Shown piece after piece: positions 17,118-24,621 of a DNA stretch of 64,000 nt. Source of the DNA: Paraburkholderia xenovorans LB400 (GTDB lineage: Bacteria; Pseudomonadota; Gammaproteobacteria; Burkholderiales; Burkholderiaceae); assembly GCF_000013645.1 (NCBI RefSeq), contig NC_007952.1, positions 2,356,001 to 2,420,000 on the forward strand, written 5' to 3'. The number at the start of each line of letters is the position of its first letter. Position 1 is the first letter of the stretch. The notes below the pieces were generated by a model that was not told the origin of the DNA, did not search any database, and saw nothing but the letters and a program-made list of their open reading frames with translations. A program made the translations under genes and the position numbers.

Positions 17118-17762
17118 ATGCAAGACTGGATGAATATTCTCGCAGCGGTACGCGTGGGCGGATGGGTTATCTATCCGCTCACGATACTCGCTGTTCTGGC
17201 GGTCGCGATCGTCCTCGATCGCGCCTATGTATTTCTGCGTTTTGGCCGCTTGCCTGTGGCGATTCACGCCGTGCATGAAATCGATATGTTCGGCGCCGAT
17301 ATTGATCTGGATAACATATTAAATGACACTTCCGCCCGGAACGCCTTCAGGCGGATGAACTCTCCGTGGCAGCCCGATCCGTCCGTGCCGCTGTGGTTGC
17401 GCGAAGTCAAAGCGGAATCGGTGGCGTCGCAGATCGAGCGTGACATGAGCAGGGGTTTCTGGGTGCTGGAGACAATCGTCACGGCGGCGCCGCTGCTGGG
17501 TCTGCTCGGCACCATCGTCGGCATGATGCATTCGTTTCAGCTGTTCGGCGGGACGGGGCTCGTCGATCCCGCCGGCGTCACCGGCGGGGTGGCGCAGTCG
17601 CTGGTGGCGACTGCGATCGGACTCGTCGTCGCACTCTTCGCACTCTTCGCGTTCAACTATTTTTCACGCCGGCTCGAACGTCTGATGGACGAACTCGAAT
17701 CTTTCGCGAATGCGCGGCTCGGTCAAATCCGCCTTGCTACCGCGGCGGGAGCGCAGCCGTGA
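17118..17762 (+). CDS. exbB: ExbB/TolQ-family proton channel subunit
   Basis: A 214-residue inner-membrane protein with three membrane segments (near residues 13-36, 120-145 and 160-185) and the MotA/TolQ/ExbB core LLGLLGTIVGMMHSF and VAQSLVATAIGLVVALFALFAFNYF. With ExbD it forms the proton-driven motor that energises TonB. The start at 17118 has TGAGGA at 17107-17112; a TTG at 17106 is less likely. It begins 26 bp after the receptor stop, and its stop overlaps the exbD start, so this motor is dedicated to the receptor operon. Confidence 0.9.
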   Translation: MQDWMNILAAVRVGGWVIYPLTILAVLAVAIVLDRAYVFLRFGRLPVAIHAVHEIDMFGADIDLDNILNDTSARNAFRRMNSPWQPDPSVPLWLREVKAESVASQIERDMSRGFWVLETIVTAAPLLGLLGTIVGMMHSFQLFGGTGLVDPAGVTGGVAQSLVATAIGLVVALFALFAFNYFSRRLERLMDELESFANARLGQIRLATAAGAQP

Positions 17763-18157
17763 AGTTCAAGCGCTCGCGCGCGGCGAGGCGCGGCCGCATC
17801 GAAATCATTCCGATGATCGACGTGATGTTCTTTCTGCTGGCGACCTTCATGCTGGCTTCGCTCGCCATGCAGCGGCTCGACGCCGTCAAGCTGACGCTAC
17901 CCACCGGCCGTGCGCAGCAGATGTCCGCGCATGAACCGCTGACCATCTCCGTGGATAGCCGCAACGAAATCTTCGTGAACCATCTGCCGGTACGTCCCGA
18001 TCAGATCGAGCCGACGGTGAAGCGCCTGTTGCAACCCGACGCGGATGTCGTCATTGCCGCCGACGCCGCGGCGGGCCACGGCGCGGTCGTGCAAGCGATG
18101 CTCGCGGCACGGCGCGCCGGCGCGGCGCGATTTCTGATCGCCGTGCGCCGTGAATAG
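17759..18157 (+). CDS. exbD: ExbD/TolR-family protein
   Basis: A 132-residue protein with a basic N-terminus, one membrane helix at about residues 16-38 carrying the essential Asp (IIPMIDVMFFLLATFML, Asp near 21) and a periplasmic domain. It uses the proton gradient with ExbB to drive TonB. It starts with GTG at 17759, overlapping the exbB stop by four bases, and its end overlaps the tonB start by eight bases. This tight coupling indicates translation as one unit. Confidence 0.9.
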   Translation: MKFKRSRAARRGRIEIIPMIDVMFFLLATFMLASLAMQRLDAVKLTLPTGRAQQMSAHEPLTISVDSRNEIFVNHLPVRPDQIEPTVKRLLQPDADVVIAADAAAGHGAVVQAMLAARRAGAARFLIAVRRE

Positions 18158-18887
18158 CGCGATGCGTCTGAGCACTACCGTCGATGATTCGCCCAAACTG
18201 CGCCTTGCATTGGCGGTCTTTATTGCGCTCATAGTCTGGCTGGCGTTCCTGTTCGCGCTCGGACATTGGCTCGTCACAACGAGATCCGAACCGGCACCGG
18301 AGAAGGCATTGGAGATGCGTGTAGTGGAACTCGATCCCGAGCCGCCGACGCACACTGCGCCCAAGTCAACGCCAACGCCAACGCCAACGCAAACGCAAAC
18401 GCGAACACCAACGCCGACACCACCGCCCGCGCTCAAACCGTCCCGCCCCGTCACGCCGGGACGCCCCGCACTGCCCGAAACTCCGACACCAGCCAGACAC
18501 GCAGCCGACACAACCACGCCAGTATCAAAGGAGCCCGGCCCATCTGCCGAATCCCCCGCGTCCACAAGCAACTCCGCGGACGAAAAACAGAGCACCTCAC
18601 CCCCCGCCACCTCGCCAGGCGACAGCGCCGCACGCTCCATCGCGCAACCGTTACCCGCATTGCCCGACGACTTGCGCGAGCAGGCCTATCAAACCGTCGC
18701 GACCGCGCGCTTCGTGATTCATGTCGACGGCTCTGTCGACGTCGAACTCATCAAGCCGACGCCTGATCCTCGGCTCAACCAGCTCCTTCTCGAAGCGCTT
18801 CGCAAGTGGCGCTTTTTCCCGGCGTTGCAGGGCGGCCGTCCGGTCGAAAGCCGCCAGGATGTCCGCGTGCATTTCAATGTGAACTAG
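18150..18887 (+). CDS. tonB: TonB energy transducer
   Basis: A 245-residue protein with an N-terminal membrane helix (near residues 17-40), a Pro/Thr-rich periplasmic spacer (residues about 70-165, including PTPTPTQTQTRTPTPTPP) and a C-terminal TonB domain (ARFVIHVDGSVDVELIKPTP; LLEALRKWRFFPALQGGRPV). It spans the periplasm and transfers energy to the receptor's TonB box. The start is GTG at 18150 overlapping exbD; an ATG at 18162 is possible. The spacer DNA at 18367-18425 is made of near-identical 6-bp units and could change length by slippage. Confidence 0.88.
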   Translation: MNSAMRLSTTVDDSPKLRLALAVFIALIVWLAFLFALGHWLVTTRSEPAPEKALEMRVVELDPEPPTHTAPKSTPTPTPTQTQTRTPTPTPPPALKPSRPVTPGRPALPETPTPARHAADTTTPVSKEPGPSAESPASTSNSADEKQSTSPPATSPGDSAARSIAQPLPALPDDLREQAYQTVATARFVIHVDGSVDVELIKPTPDPRLNQLLLEALRKWRFFPALQGGRPVESRQDVRVHFNVN

Positions 18888-19149
18888 CGCGCCGCGTTCG
18901 CATTGATTGATGTGGCCGTAACAACATCGTGAACGTTACGTAGCGAATCGCCCTGCGCGCACGCCGCATTCCCCACGCTTCCCCCTCAAACGCCCGCAGC
19001 AAACGCCTCTGCAACATCAGGAGCGCGTTCATCCAGCTTATCCCTGCAGTTGGCACGGTCCCTGCAATCAGACAGGCAAAGGCCGAGCACCGCCGTGACC
19101 GGAAGGCCGCGCGTGCTCCCCAACCGGCCGGGCCAAGGCCATAACACGC

Positions 19150-19926
19150 ATGGATATTCCAATGATTGTCGATCTCCTGCTGGACGCTGAAATCGCCGGA
19201 CGAGCTCACGACCTCGACTCGAACTTCGCGCAGCACCACCCCTTGCAAATCGCTGTCTGTCTGCGCAACCTGGTGGCCGGACAGGACTTCGTCACGGTCG
19301 AGTTCGGCGGCCGGCAAATCGTCACGCAAATACTCGAAGTCGACTCGCGCCATGCGCGCTTCGTGTTCGATACCGGCAGCATGGCCGACGACAACAGCGC
19401 GTTACCCGCCGCGCGGCAGTTGACGTTCCGCAGCCTGCCGGGCGGCATTCGCACCGAGTTCACGACACAGGACGCCACTCGCCTCGTATTCGACGGGTTG
19501 CCGGCGTTCGAGGCACCCTTCCCTCCATTGCTCTACTACGTTCAACGCCGCGAATTCTTCCGCGTGCAAACGCCCGTGCTCGACCCGTACGTCGCAAGCG
19601 GCGCATATGCGGACGGCGGCTCATTCCGGCTGGAATTGCAGGATCTGTCGTTGGGTGGCACCGCGCTGAAAACGGCCGACGAACGCTTCGGCTCGCTTCA
19701 AAACGGCACGATTCTGCGCGACGTCGCGTTGCAACTCGGCGGCTTCGGCACGCTGCGGCTCGATCTGAAAATCGTCGCGCCGCGTCAGGTGAGCACGGCG
19801 AAGGGCGATCGACGCTTCGTGATCGGCTGCCAATTCGTCGCGACACCAGGGCCGGCTGAGCGGACCTTGCAACGCGTCGTCACGCAACTCGAAACCAGAC
19901 GGCAAGCGCTCGCACCGCGCGGATAA
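19150..19926 (+). CDS. ycgR: Flagellar brake protein, c-di-GMP receptor
   Basis: A 258-residue protein with an N-terminal YcgR domain (about 1-120) and a C-terminal PilZ domain. The c-di-GMP binding residues are visible: RREFFR at 133-138 and DLSLGG at 165-170. When loaded with c-di-GMP, YcgR slows the flagellar motor. It stands alone here, far from flhDC at 54.3 kb, with no other motility gene beside it. Length and both motifs fit YcgR rather than a single-domain PilZ protein. Confidence 0.9.
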   Translation: MDIPMIVDLLLDAEIAGRAHDLDSNFAQHHPLQIAVCLRNLVAGQDFVTVEFGGRQIVTQILEVDSRHARFVFDTGSMADDNSALPAARQLTFRSLPGGIRTEFTTQDATRLVFDGLPAFEAPFPPLLYYVQRREFFRVQTPVLDPYVASGAYADGGSFRLELQDLSLGGTALKTADERFGSLQNGTILRDVALQLGGFGTLRLDLKIVAPRQVSTAKGDRRFVIGCQFVATPGPAERTLQRVVTQLETRRQALAPRG

Positions 19927-19955
19927 GCCCCTACGCCGCAGACTTCACGCCGGCG

Positions 19956-19987
19956 ACGATCGCACGATCGCACGATCGCACGATCGC
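19956..19987. repeat. Tandem octamer repeat, four copies of ACGATCGC
   Basis: Four perfect contiguous copies of the 8-bp unit ACGATCGC begin 30 bp after the ycgR stop. The unit contains the palindrome CGATCG. Short perfect arrays like this can change copy number. Confidence 0.8.
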
Positions 19988-20417
19988 CGCCACGCGAGCC
20001 ACGCGTGCCGTGCACTTCAGAGTTCGCTGAATACCCTTTCGACGCCGACCATTTGCCGTCGGGAAAAACCCATTCAGCCTTCAATTCACTTTCATTCGAG
20101 CCAGGACTTTCCCCAAGCCCGAAGGCTCGATCGTGCATCGCATCACGCCGCTCAACCCCCGCAGCATATGGTTCACAGCCTTCCGGCAAGTTTTCTCACG
20201 TCACCTTCCACGCCGATCGTTTCCTTGACGAGCGCCGGCGCGCCTGCTGTACTAAATCAACCAAAGTGATTTAGGTGACGGTAGTCGAACCGGTCCGGAT
20301 CGTTTCCAACCACCCTCGCCCGCATCAAGCCGCAAACCAGGTTGTCAGCGCGCAGCGTTCGCGCGGACACCCGCCAGTAGTCCATAACGTCGTTGCCAAA
20401 AACCGGAGGAGCGTCCC
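19988..20417. other. Intergenic region upstream of the sugar ABC operon
   Basis: About 430 bp without a convincing gene. It holds the ROK-type operator at 20252-20274 and the leader of the substrate-binding protein gene. A short open frame at 20005-20274 has no recognisable content and was not called. Confidence 0.6.
20252..20274. promoter_or_regulatory. Perfect palindromic operator for the sugar operon
   Basis: CTAAATCA (20252-20259), seven bases, TGATTTAG (20267-20274): a perfect 8+7+8 inverted repeat 144 bp before the first ABC gene. Its size and AT-rich arms suit a dimeric regulator such as the ROK protein encoded at the end of the operon. Confidence 0.65.
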
Positions 20418-21419
20418 ATGAATCCTAATTCCCGCAGGCTTCCTGTCGCCAGGAAAATCGTGTCGATGTGCGTCGCGGCGGCGGCGTGGTGTGCGAGCGC
20501 GAGCCAGGCGGCCGATCAGCCTGTTGTCGGCCTCATCACCAAGACCGACACCAACCCGTTCTTCGTGAAGATGAAGCAGGGCGCCGAAGCAGCGGCCTCG
20601 AAAGACGGCGCGAAGCTGATCACCGCCGCGGGCAAGTTCGACGGCGACAACGCGAGCCAGGTCACCGCCATCGAAAACATGATGACGGCCGGCGCGAAAG
20701 CGATTCTGATCACGCCGAGCGACACCAAGGCGATCGTGCCGAGCATCAGGAAAGCCCGCGCGGCCGGCGTGATGGTGGTCGCGCTCGACACGCCGACCGA
20801 TCCGCAGGACGCCACCGACGCCCTCTTCGCCACCGACAACTTCAAGGCCGGCGTGCTGATCGGCAAATACGCCAAAGCCGCGCTGAACGGCAAGCCCGCG
20901 AAGATCGCCACGCTCGATCTCGCGCCTGGCGTTTCGGTTGGCGTGCTGCGTCATAACGGCTTTCTGCAGGGCTTCGGCGTGAAGGAAGGCGATCCGTCGG
21001 TGGTGTGCAGCCAGGACACGCGCGGCGACCAGGCCAAGGGCCAGACGGCGATGGAAAACTGCCTGCAGAAATCGCCCGACATCAACGTGGTCTACACGAT
21101 CAACGAGCCGGCCGCGGCGGGCGCTTACCGCGCGCTCAAGGCGGCGGGCAAGGACAAGAGCGTGATGATCGTCTCGATCGACGGCGGCTGTGAAGGCGTG
21201 CGCAACGTGAAGGCGGGCGCTATCGCTGCGACCTCGCAGCAATATCCGCTGAAGATGGCCTCGCTCGGCGTGACGGCCGGTGTCGAGTACGCGAAGACGG
21301 GCAAGAAGGTCTCCGGCTATCAGGACACCGGCGTGACGCTGATCAGCGACAAGCCGATGTCCGGCATCGACAGCAAGGACACGAAGTTCGGCCTCGACAA
21401 CTGCTGGGGCAACAAGTAA
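20418..21419 (+). CDS. frcB: Sugar ABC transporter substrate-binding protein (fructose/ribose type)
   Basis: A 333-residue periplasmic protein with a signal peptide cut near ASASQA (residue 32) and a type I periplasmic-binding fold (VVGLITKTDTNPFFVKMKQG; AKAILITPSDTKAIVPSIRK; VSIDGGCEGVRNVKAGAIAA). It resembles FrcB of the CUT2 family, which delivers fructose, ribose or mannose to its permease. The paired Cys near 198 and 214 recur in FrcB-like proteins. It is first in a binding protein-permease-ATPase-ROK operon. The gene symbol is by resemblance; the exact sugar is not certain. Confidence 0.8.
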   Translation: MNPNSRRLPVARKIVSMCVAAAAWCASASQAADQPVVGLITKTDTNPFFVKMKQGAEAAASKDGAKLITAAGKFDGDNASQVTAIENMMTAGAKAILITPSDTKAIVPSIRKARAAGVMVVALDTPTDPQDATDALFATDNFKAGVLIGKYAKAALNGKPAKIATLDLAPGVSVGVLRHNGFLQGFGVKEGDPSVVCSQDTRGDQAKGQTAMENCLQKSPDINVVYTINEPAAAGAYRALKAAGKDKSVMIVSIDGGCEGVRNVKAGAIAATSQQYPLKMASLGVTAGVEYAKTGKKVSGYQDTGVTLISDKPMSGIDSKDTKFGLDNCWGNK

Positions 21420-21511
21420 CACGGACTGAATGGAGCGGCCCGCTTCGCCGGGCCGCCATTGGAATTGCCGCGTGGCCGCAGCGCCACGCGCATGCATCGA
21501 GGACATCCATC

Positions 21512-22498
21512 ATGTCGACTCCTTCCGCGCCTGCCGGCCACTCGCGCCCGTTCGCCGACCGCTTGCCGTCGCTTGCCGAGATCGGGCCACTCATCGCGCT
21601 GGTGCTGGCTTGCGGCTTCTTCATCTCGCAGAGCAGCCGCTTCCTGTCGTTCCAGAACCTCTCGCTGATCCTGCAGCAAACTATGGTGGTCGCGGTGATC
21701 GCGATCGGCCAGACGCTGATCGTGCTGACCGGCGGCATCGACCTCTCGTGCGGCATGGTGATGGCGTTCGGCTCGATCATCATGACCAAATTCGCGGTCA
21801 CGCTCGGCGTGCCGCCGATCCTCGCGATTCTGTGCGGCATCGCCGCGAGCACGCTGTTCGGCGCGCTCAATGGCGTGCTGATCACGCGCATCAAACTGCC
21901 CGCGTTCATCGTCACGTTGGGCACGCTGAATATCGCATTCGCCCTCACGCAGATCTATTCGAACGCCGAGAGCGTGTCGAACCTGCCGGACGCGATCATG
22001 TTCTTCGGCAACACGTTCAGGCTCGGCCCCGCGGATGTCACATACGGCACGGTGCTTACCCTGCTGATGTATCTGGCCACGTGGTTCGTCTTGCGCGACA
22101 CCGTGCCCGGCCGGCATCTGTACGCGCTCGGCAACAACGCGGAGGCCGCGCGGCTGATGGGCCTGTCGTCGCAAAAGATCCTGCTCACGGTGTATTCGCT
22201 GGCCGGCGCGATCTACGGCATCGCCGCGCTGTTGTCCGTGTCGCGCACCGGCGTGGGCGATCCGCAGGCCGGCCAGACCGAGAATCTCGACAGCATTACC
22301 GCGGTCGTGCTGGGCGGCACGAGTCTGTTCGGCGGGCGCGGTTCGATAGTCGGCACGCTGCTCGGCGCGCTGATTGTCGGCGTATTTCGCAATGGACTGA
22401 CGTTGATCGGCGTTTCTTCGGTCTACCAGGTGTTGATCACCGGCATGCTGGTGATTCTCGCGGTGGCCGCGGACAAACTCTCCCATCGTCGCGGTTGA
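21512..22498 (+). CDS. frcC: Sugar ABC transporter permease (CUT2 family)
   Basis: A 328-residue inner-membrane protein with about ten hydrophobic segments and the CUT2 permease signature GGIDLSCGMVMAFGSIIMTK near residues 75-95, plus ALGNNAEAARLMGLSSQKIL near 205. It forms the membrane channel for the sugar bound by the upstream protein. It lies 92 bp after frcB and 20 bp before the ATPase gene, on the same strand. FrcC-like by resemblance. Confidence 0.85.
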   Translation: MSTPSAPAGHSRPFADRLPSLAEIGPLIALVLACGFFISQSSRFLSFQNLSLILQQTMVVAVIAIGQTLIVLTGGIDLSCGMVMAFGSIIMTKFAVTLGVPPILAILCGIAASTLFGALNGVLITRIKLPAFIVTLGTLNIAFALTQIYSNAESVSNLPDAIMFFGNTFRLGPADVTYGTVLTLLMYLATWFVLRDTVPGRHLYALGNNAEAARLMGLSSQKILLTVYSLAGAIYGIAALLSVSRTGVGDPQAGQTENLDSITAVVLGGTSLFGGRGSIVGTLLGALIVGVFRNGLTLIGVSSVYQVLITGMLVILAVAADKLSHRRG

Positions 22499-22518
22499 GC
22501 ACTCACGAGGACTCCGTC

Positions 22519-23316
22519 ATGTCGACACCCACTTCCGCTTCGACCGCCATGCCCGTTCTACAGGCGCGCGGACTCGTCAAACGTTATGGCAACGTGACCG
22601 CGCTCGACGGTTGCGATTTCGAAGTGCTGCCCGGCGAGATTCTCGCCGTGATCGGCGATAACGGCGCGGGGAAATCTTCGCTGATCAAGGCCCTTTCCGG
22701 CGCCACGGTGCCGGATGAAGGCGAGATTCTGCTCGACGGCAAACCGGTCAGGTTCCGCAGCCCGCTCGATGCCCGCGCGCAAGGCATCGAAACGGTGTAT
22801 CAGGAACTCGCGGTCGCGCCGGCCATGAGCATCGCCGAAAATCTGTTCCTCGCCCGCGAGCTGGTGAAACCGGGCTGGCGCGGTTCGATCTTCAGGATGA
22901 TCGACAAGCGCCGCATGCTGGAGGAAGCAACCGCGCATATGAAGGATCTGCAGATCGGCATCCGTTCGATGCGCCAGGCCGTCGAAACGCTCTCGGGCGG
23001 CCAGCGCCAGGGCGTGGCTGTGGCGCGCAGCGCGGCTTTCGCGCGGCACGTGGTGATTCTCGACGAACCCACCGCCGCGCTCGGCGTGAAGGAAGGCAAC
23101 ATGGTGCTGGAACTGATCCGGCGCGTGCGTGATCGCGGCCTACCGGTGATCCTCATCAGCCACAACATGCCGCACGTGTTCGAGGTCGCGGACCGCATCC
23201 ATATCCAGCGGCTCGGCCGGCGTGCCGCGCTCGTCAACACTAAGGACGTGCATATGTCGGAAGCCGTGGCGATCATGACGGGCGCGAAGGAAGCCGACGT
23301 CAAGGCGATTGCATGA
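22519..23316 (+). CDS. frcA: Sugar ABC transporter ATP-binding protein (single-domain, FrcA type)
   Basis: A 265-residue ATPase with Walker A GDNGAGKSS near residue 44, Q-loop region VYQELAVAP, signature LSGGQRQGVAVARS near 160 and Walker B VVILDEPTAALG near 180. A single nucleotide-binding domain, not the double domain of RbsA/XylG, is typical of FrcA. The start at 22519 has GAGGAC just upstream. It powers import through the adjacent permease. Confidence 0.87.
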   Translation: MSTPTSASTAMPVLQARGLVKRYGNVTALDGCDFEVLPGEILAVIGDNGAGKSSLIKALSGATVPDEGEILLDGKPVRFRSPLDARAQGIETVYQELAVAPAMSIAENLFLARELVKPGWRGSIFRMIDKRRMLEEATAHMKDLQIGIRSMRQAVETLSGGQRQGVAVARSAAFARHVVILDEPTAALGVKEGNMVLELIRRVRDRGLPVILISHNMPHVFEVADRIHIQRLGRRAALVNTKDVHMSEAVAIMTGAKEADVKAIA

Positions 23317-23346
23317 TGCACGCATCCTGCTGAGCGGACGCCGATC

Positions 23347-24588
23347 ATGGATACCACCGGCACCCGCTCGCCCCTCAAACGCACGGTCGGCTCGAATCAG
23401 GTCGGCATGCGGCAGTTCAACGAACGCATCGTGCTGCAGGCAATCCGCCTGCACGGGCCGCTGCCGAAAGCCGATGTGGGCCGCCTCACGCGTCTTTCCA
23501 TGCAGACGGTGTCGATGATCGTCGAGCGTCTCATCGACGACGGCCTGCTCGAAAAGCAGGCGCGGGTGCGCGGCAGGATCGGTCAGCCGTCCGTGCCGAT
23601 CGCGTTGCGCGCGCAAGGCGCGTACACCATCGGCATCAAGGTGGGACGCCGCAGTCTCGACGTGCTGGCAATGGATTTTGCCGGCCACGTAGTGCACCGC
23701 GATGTGTTCGAATACGCTTATCCCGATCCACGCACGCTGTTTCCCGCACTCGAAAGCAAACTGGTACGCGTGAACCAGACGCTTGGCGCGAAGGCCAGCC
23801 AGGTGGTCGGCGTGGGCGTCGCCGCGCCCTTGTGGCTCGGCGGCTGGCGCGATTTTCTCGGCGCGCCGCCCGATGCGCTGGACGCATGGAACGAGATCGA
23901 TCTGCGTTCGCGCATCGCCACCATGACGGGCCTGCCCGTCGAATTCGCCAAGGACACCACGGCCGCCTGCGCCGCCGAACTCGTGATGGGCCAGGGCCGC
24001 GGCATCCACAATTTCCTGTATCTGTTCGTCGGCACGTTTATCGGCGGCGGTCTCGTGATCGACGGCCGTTTGCATGGCGGCCCGCACGACAACGCGGGCG
24101 CGGTCGGTTCGATTCCGTTACGCGAAGGCGGCCCGCGCAAACCCGCGCGCCAGTTGCTGCACGCCGCGTCGGGCTTCGTGCTCGAAAAGCTGTTGAACGA
24201 TGCGGGCGCACCGGCCGCGGCCGCCCACGATCATCGCGCGCTGTCGCCGGAAATGTGGCGCCACACCGAACAATGGCTCGACAGCGCATGTCCCGCGATC
24301 GCCAATGCGCTCACCAATGCGGCCGCCTTACTCGACCTCGAGGCGATCGTGATCGACGGCGAACTCGACCGGCAACTGGTGCGGGAAATCATTCGACGCA
24401 CCGAGCGCGTGCTCGACCGCATCGAATGGGAAGGCATGGTGCGTCCGCAATTGCTGGAAGGCGCCATTGGCGCCGACGCGCGCGCGATGGGCGGCGCGAT
24501 CCTGCCGCTCTACGCGCATTTCGCGCCGGTGCATGAGCTATTCCTGAAGCCGGCAGCGGAGACGGTTTATCCAACACCGCCGGCGTGA
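23347..24588 (+). CDS. ROK-family transcriptional regulator
   Basis: A 413-residue protein with an N-terminal winged helix (HGPLPKADVGRLTRLSMQTV, residues about 35-85) and a ROK sugar-kinase-like domain (YTIGIKVGRRSLDVLAMDFA; GGGLVIDGRLHGGPHDNAGA). It lacks the CxCGxxGC zinc motif of classical ROK repressors such as Mlc. As the last gene of the sugar ABC operon it is likely the sugar-responsive regulator acting on the palindrome at 20252-20274. It is convergent with the penicillin-binding protein gene. Confidence 0.87.
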   Translation: MDTTGTRSPLKRTVGSNQVGMRQFNERIVLQAIRLHGPLPKADVGRLTRLSMQTVSMIVERLIDDGLLEKQARVRGRIGQPSVPIALRAQGAYTIGIKVGRRSLDVLAMDFAGHVVHRDVFEYAYPDPRTLFPALESKLVRVNQTLGAKASQVVGVGVAAPLWLGGWRDFLGAPPDALDAWNEIDLRSRIATMTGLPVEFAKDTTAACAAELVMGQGRGIHNFLYLFVGTFIGGGLVIDGRLHGGPHDNAGAVGSIPLREGGPRKPARQLLHAASGFVLEKLLNDAGAPAAAAHDHRALSPEMWRHTEQWLDSACPAIANALTNAAALLDLEAIVIDGELDRQLVREIIRRTERVLDRIEWEGMVRPQLLEGAIGADARAMGGAILPLYAHFAPVHELFLKPAAETVYPTPPA

Positions 24589-24621
24589 GTCGTCAACACG
24601 CGTGCCGCGCTTCATCCCTGC

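Noticed and set aside
20005..20274. 89-codon frame between ycgR and the sugar operon
   Set aside because: No recognisable content and it runs through the palindromic operator.
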